Assembly (NCBI RefSeq): GCF_900102265.1 | Contig: NZ_FNBH01000002.1 | Location: forward strand, 1-64,000 | Length of the DNA stretch: 64,000 bases | DNA from: Epilithonimonas hungarica | GTDB lineage: Bacteria; Bacteroidota; Bacteroidia; Flavobacteriales; Weeksellaceae | Direction: 5' to 3' | In this document: positions 60,345-64,000 of the stretch, in pieces | Position numbering within the stretch: the stretch's first letter is position 1 | Layout of the letters: every line of letters starts with the position of its first letter | Notes under the pieces: model-generated | Seen by the model: the letters and a program-made list of their open reading frames with translations, nothing else | What the model was told of the DNA's origin: nothing | The model's database searches: none | Program-made: the position numbers and the translations under genes

Positions 60345-61916
60345 ATGGACACAATCACTATTATTATCGGTGTCGTGGCAATTCTCATAGGAGCGGTCGG
60401 TGGACTTTTATTCGGTAAAAGTTCCCTTAATTCAAAAGCTCAATTCATTATAGAAGATGCTAAAAAAAGTGCCGAGAACATTATAGAAAAAGCGACAGTT
60501 CAGGCTGAAGCTGTAAAAAAGGAAAAACACCTGCAGGCAAAAGAAAAATTTCTGGAATTGAAATCGGAACACGATACCAATATCAATAACAGAGAGAAGA
60601 AAATGCAGGAAGCCGAAAAACGCACAAAGGATAAAGAAAACAAACTGAACGATGAGCTTAGCAAGGTCGGAAAACTTGAAAAAGACCTTGAAAGACAGGT
60701 AAATGACTATAATAAAAAGTTGGAAATCATTCAGAAAAAACAGCATGACCTAGATGTTGCGACGGCTCAAAAAGTAGAAATGTTGGAAAAAATATCCAAT
60801 TATTCTGCAGAAGAAGCTAAGAACGAACTGGTAGAATCTTTGAAAGCTGAAGCCAAGACGAAAGCACAGGCTCATGTTCAAAGCATTATGGAAGAAGCGC
60901 AACTGAATGCAAAAAATGAGGCAAGAAAAATTGTCATCCAGACCATCCAAAGAATCGGGACAGAACAAGCGGTAGAAAATTCGGTTTCTGTTTTCAATAT
61001 CGAATCTGATGAGATCAAAGGTAGAATTATCGGTAGAGAAGGTAGAAACATCCGTGCTTTGGAAGCTGCAACAGGAGTTGAGATCATTGTTGATGATACT
61101 CCGGAAGCTATCCTTCTTTCTTGTTTTGATCCTGTAAGAAGAGAGATTGCAAGATTATCACTTCACAGATTAGTAACAGATGGCAGGATCCACCCTGCAA
61201 GAATCGAAGAAGTAGTAGAAAAAACCAGAAAACATATCGAAGAAGAGATCATCGAAGTTGGTAAAAGGACCATCATCGACCTTGGGATCCATGGTCTTCA
61301 CCCAGAATTGGTAAAAATTGTTGGTAGGATGAAATTCCGTTCTTCTTATGGTCAAAACCTGCTACAACACTCCCGAGAAGTTGCAAATATTGCTGCAACT
61401 ATGGCTGCTGAATTAGGATTGAATGTAAAACTAGCGAAGAGAGCTGGTCTTTTACACGATATCGGGAAAGTTCCAGAGCAGGAATCAGAATTGCCTCACG
61501 CACTTCTTGGTATGCAATGGGCAGAGAAGTATGGTGAAAATGCAGAAGTGATCAACGCCATCGGTGCTCACCACGACGAAATAGAAATGACCTCTCTCCT
61601 ATCTCCGATCATCCAGGTTGCAGATGCTATTTCCGGAGCTAGGCCTGGCGCAAGAAGACAAGTTCTGGAATCTTACATCCAAAGATTGAAAGACCTGGAA
61701 GCTGCGGCTTTAAGTTTTGAAGGTGTTTCCAGCGCATATGCCATCCAAGCCGGTAGAGAACTGAGAGTTATGGTAGAAAGCGGAAAAGTAAACGACGAAA
61801 ACGCTTACCAATTATCTTACGATATCTCTGAAAAGATACAGAATGAATTAACCTATCCCGGACAAGTAAGAGTGACTGTAATTAGAGAAACAAGGGCTGT
61901 GAATATCGCTAGATAA
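60345..61916 (+). CDS. rny: Ribonuclease Y
   Basis: The 523-aa membrane-anchored endoribonuclease has an N-terminal transmembrane segment (about 5-25), a long coiled coil (about 35-190), a KH domain with [19 protein letters not shown] (about 227-245) and an HD domain with LLHDIGK (about 372-378) and AHHDE. It starts mRNA decay. All catalytic motifs are present and the length is standard. Confidence 0.95.
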   Translation: MDTITIIIGVVAILIGAVGGLLFGKSSLNSKAQFIIEDAKKSAENIIEKATVQAEAVKKEKHLQAKEKFLELKSEHDTNINNREKKMQEAEKRTKDKENKLNDELSKVGKLEKDLERQVNDYNKKLEIIQKKQHDLDVATAQKVEMLEKISNYSAEEAKNELVESLKAEAKTKAQAHVQSIMEEAQLNAKNEARKIVIQTIQRIGTEQAVENSVSVFNIESDEIKGRIIGREGRNIRALEAATGVEIIVDDTPEAILLSCFDPVRREIARLSLHRLVTDGRIHPARIEEVVEKTRKHIEEEIIEVGKRTIIDLGIHGLHPELVKIVGRMKFRSSYGQNLLQHSREVANIAATMAAELGLNVKLAKRAGLLHDIGKVPEQESELPHALLGMQWAEKYGENAEVINAIGAHHDEIEMTSLLSPIIQVADAISGARPGARRQVLESYIQRLKDLEAAALSFEGVSSAYAIQAGRELRVMVESGKVNDENAYQLSYDISEKIQNELTYPGQVRVTVIRETRAVNIAR

Positions 61917-61936
61917 TTACAATTAAAATATCAAAA

Positions 61937-61963
61937 CAAAAGGATTCCAAAATTGGAATCCTT
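61937..61963. terminator. Bidirectional terminator
   Basis: AAAGGATTCCAA and TTGGAATCCTTT arms around AA; it separates convergent rny and the DUF2971 gene. Confidence 0.9.
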
Positions 61964-62746
61964 TTATTTTAAATCAGAGTAGCGAATTTCTTTTTTAATA
62001 TTATATAATTCACAAAGATTATAGACTAAGTCAAAAAACCACTTTGGGGCGTACGGACTAATCACAATTTCCTCAATAAGATTTTCCAAATTAATTTCTA
62101 AATATTTTCCAAATTCTATTTCTTCTTTACTCCAATCGTATTTTAATCCATTTGTAAAATTAACTGTATGAAATAAGCGTATCTCTTTTTCATATTCATA
62201 GTGGATATTTTTATGGATAAGTGGATAATTCATATTACCAAGTGGGATTCTTCCAGTTTTATAATCAATATATTTAATCTCACTCAATTGAATCTTTTCT
62301 TTAGTATTATTAAAAGCTTCAATCAAACGGCTAACACTTGTGGTAATCATAATTCCTTTTGATAAATCAGAATATATTTTCCATAAAGCATATGATTCAG
62401 AAGAATAGCGGTTCCAGCACGAAACACAAACAAGCTTTTTATAATTCTCTCTAGCTTCATTTTCATTTAACATTTCATTATAAACATGTTCTTCCAAATT
62501 ATCTTTAATGATATCTTGAAGCTTGCGTTCTGCAAAGTCTCTATACCAATTTGTATATTCTAGTCTTGTCACCTCCGTAACTGTACCTTCATATTTATCT
62601 TCAAATTTATCCAATCTCGAAAAAAAAACTTTCTGTGTTTGAATAAGAGAAATAAATTTAACTAAATCAAAATATCTAGCAATTTTATAATTTTCATTGG
62701 GAAAATAAATAGGTGCAGATTTACTGTTGGGAATCTCTATTGGCAT
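61964..62746 (-). CDS. DUF2971 protein, second copy
   Basis: The 260-aa soluble protein has the DUF2971 landmarks: NYKIARYFDLVKFISLIQTQ, FFSRLDKFEDKYEG, CVSCWNRYSSESYALWKIYS and a C-terminal VISPYAPKWF. It is clearly different from the copy at 44265-45053. It is AT-rich compared with rny and lies alone between convergent genes, so it may be an acquired gene. Function is unknown. Confidence 0.75.
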   Translation of the reverse strand: MPIEIPNSKSAPIYFPNENYKIARYFDLVKFISLIQTQKVFFSRLDKFEDKYEGTVTEVTRLEYTNWYRDFAERKLQDIIKDNLEEHVYNEMLNENEARENYKKLVCVSCWNRYSSESYALWKIYSDLSKGIMITTSVSRLIEAFNNTKEKIQLSEIKYIDYKTGRIPLGNMNYPLIHKNIHYEYEKEIRLFHTVNFTNGLKYDWSKEEIEFGKYLEINLENLIEEIVISPYAPKWFFDLVYNLCELYNIKKEIRYSDLK

Positions 62747-62772
62747 ATAATTTAGATTTAAATATAGTGAAA

Positions 62773-64000
62773 TTACTCCACCGCTACAGAATCATCTCCT
62801 CTTCCATCCGCAACAGCGTGGATATTTTGATTATCATCTACGAGAATTATTTCTGTCTTTCCGATCTGTTTGATTTTCTCGAATTTATAATTCTTTTTCT
62901 CAAGAGATTGGATAGTCGTTTCTGGAAAGTTATACTCTACTTTTACAACTTCCGGTAACCATTGATGATGAAACTTTGGTGTGTTAATTGAGAAATTAGC
63001 ATTTTGTTTGAAATCGATCACACCGACAATCGCCTGAAAAACCGAAGTCGGAATCGTGGTTCCACCAGGTGTCCCAACCACCATTTTTACTTTTCCGTCT
63101 TTTAAAACTATGGTTGGCGTCATAGATGATAACATTCTTTTTCCCGGTTCTATCTTGTTCGCTTCTCCCCCGACTGCGCCAAACATATTCGGAACACCGG
63201 GTTTTATGGAGAAATCATCCATTTCGTTATTCAGGAAAAACCCAGCTCCGGAAACAACAGTTTTGCTTCCGTAATAACCGTTAAGTGTGGTGGTAATAGA
63301 AACCGCATTCCCAAACTTATCCAATATTGAGATATGTGTAGTCTCCGTACTTTCTTTTGGTTGATTGACGATCTTCCCAACATCTTTGCTTGGTGTTGCC
63401 AAATTTGAGTTGTAAGATTTCCAACGGTTTTTGAGATACTCATCAGAAATCAACATTTGGGTTTTATCTTCGGTAAAGTCCGGGTCGCCCATATATTCTG
63501 CCCTGTCTGCATACGCTCTTCTCTCGGCTTCCACCATAATCTGAACCGCTTCAGCAGAATTCGGTTGATACTTTGAAAGGTCTTCGTAAGAAGCCATTTT
63601 CAGCATCTGAGCCAACAACGTTCCACCACTGGAAGGCATTGGCATGGATATGATTTCGTTTCCTTTGTAATCAAAGGACAGAGCTTTTCTTTCTTTCGTC
63701 TTATAATTTTTAAGGTCTTTTGCCTGAATAATTCCGTTTCCGAGTTTCATCTCGGCAAGAATTAATTCAGCCGTTTTGCCTTCATAAAATTCTTTTTCTC
63801 CAGATTTTTGGATTCGTCTTAATGTTTCCGCCAACTCTGGCTGAATCAACAAATCACCAGCTTTCCAACCTTTGTCATTAATAAAAACAATTTTGTTCTT
63901 GTTATGTTTCTTAAAATCGTCCTGATGACGATTGAGAAGGTCCGCTTCTTGTTCCGTGATTGCAAAACCTTTTTGTGCTAGATCAATTGCAGGTTCTATC
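62773..64000 (-). CDS. ggt: Gamma-glutamyltransferase (partial, 5' end outside window)
   Basis: The reading frame continues to the window edge (IEPAIDLAQKGF ... AGDLLIQPELAETL), so the ATG at 63852 is not the start. It shows the autocatalytic Thr in TETTHISILDKFGN (mature small subunit begins there), then GFFLNNEMDDFS and MLSSMTPTIV, both family signatures. The enzyme hydrolyses and transfers gamma-glutamyl groups, typically of glutathione, in the periplasm. At least 409 residues are in view; about 150 residues are missing. Confidence 0.92.
   Translation of the reverse strand, partial: IEPAIDLAQKGFAITEQEADLLNRHQDDFKKHNKNKIVFINDKGWKAGDLLIQPELAETLRRIQKSGEKEFYEGKTAELILAEMKLGNGIIQAKDLKNYKTKERKALSFDYKGNEIISMPMPSSGGTLLAQMLKMASYEDLSKYQPNSAEAVQIMVEAERRAYADRAEYMGDPDFTEDKTQMLISDEYLKNRWKSYNSNLATPSKDVGKIVNQPKESTETTHISILDKFGNAVSITTTLNGYYGSKTVVSGAGFFLNNEMDDFSIKPGVPNMFGAVGGEANKIEPGKRMLSSMTPTIVLKDGKVKMVVGTPGGTTIPTSVFQAIVGVIDFKQNANFSINTPKFHHQWLPEVVKVEYNFPETTIQSLEKKNYKFEKIKQIGKTEIILVDDNQNIHAVADGRGDDSVAVE

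Overview
The window looks like a Flavobacteriia chromosome (Weeksellaceae, Chryseobacterium-like). The evidence is the AT-rich sequence, gliding/type IX secretion (T9SS) genes (gldB, gldC, a porT-like gene, T9SS C-terminal sorting domains), TAnnTTTG -7 promoter boxes, a 6S-type RNA between zapA and rny, and an outer-membrane receptor/GH3/esterase/MFS sugar locus. Genus is an inference; no database was consulted.

Layout. (1) 1-18.3 kb is an accessory region ending at a tyrosine recombinase beside tRNA-Ser(UGA). Its core is a minus-strand polymorphic-toxin operon: a TPR/Tat-like exported protein, a lamin-tail protein that originally ended in a T9SS sorting domain, a 2309-aa SpvB/RHS toxin with a C-terminal HExxH zincin domain, and a signal-peptide-bearing putative immunity gene 2 nt downstream. 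Beyond it lie two displaced toxin-tip/immunity cassettes: one broken, and one whose tip is a second copy of the zincin domain followed by a paralogue of the first immunity protein. A 3350-bp IS1595-type element with passenger genes (23/25 terminal inverted repeats, 8-bp target duplication TTCATTAA) has split the lamin-tail/T9SS gene; removing the element and one target copy restores a 383-codon reading frame exactly. (2) 18.4-22.1 kb: fluoride channel crcB, a two-component system, a nested inverted-repeat MITE-like unit and a frameshifted DUF6261-like gene. (3) 22.1-23.9 kb: 41-bp tandem repeats followed by a lone PD-(D/E)XK-like nuclease candidate. (4) 24-35.3 kb: a carbohydrate-utilisation locus (MFS transporter, two GH3 enzymes, esterase, TonB-dependent receptor) divergent from a NUDIX-type regulator that has lost its catalytic residues. 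(5) 35.4-64 kb: mostly housekeeping genes (tRNA-Ser(GGA), ansA, serA, pheA, metB, gldC, gldB, nadE, ribD, ubiE/menE-type methyltransferase, porT, zapA, 6S RNA, rny, ggt), interrupted by a collagen-like protein operon, a DUF2971 protein, a frameshifted HD-domain gene and a ParDE toxin-antitoxin module with a palindromic operator.

How parts fit together. The TPR, lamin-tail/T9SS and RHS genes are spaced 9 nt apart or overlap, so they probably formed one transcription unit for a surface-delivered toxin. The immunity proteins carry export signals, so the zincin toxin probably acts outside the cytoplasm. Several families of short palindromic repeats lie in the intergenic gaps, with two copies each of at least two families inside this window.
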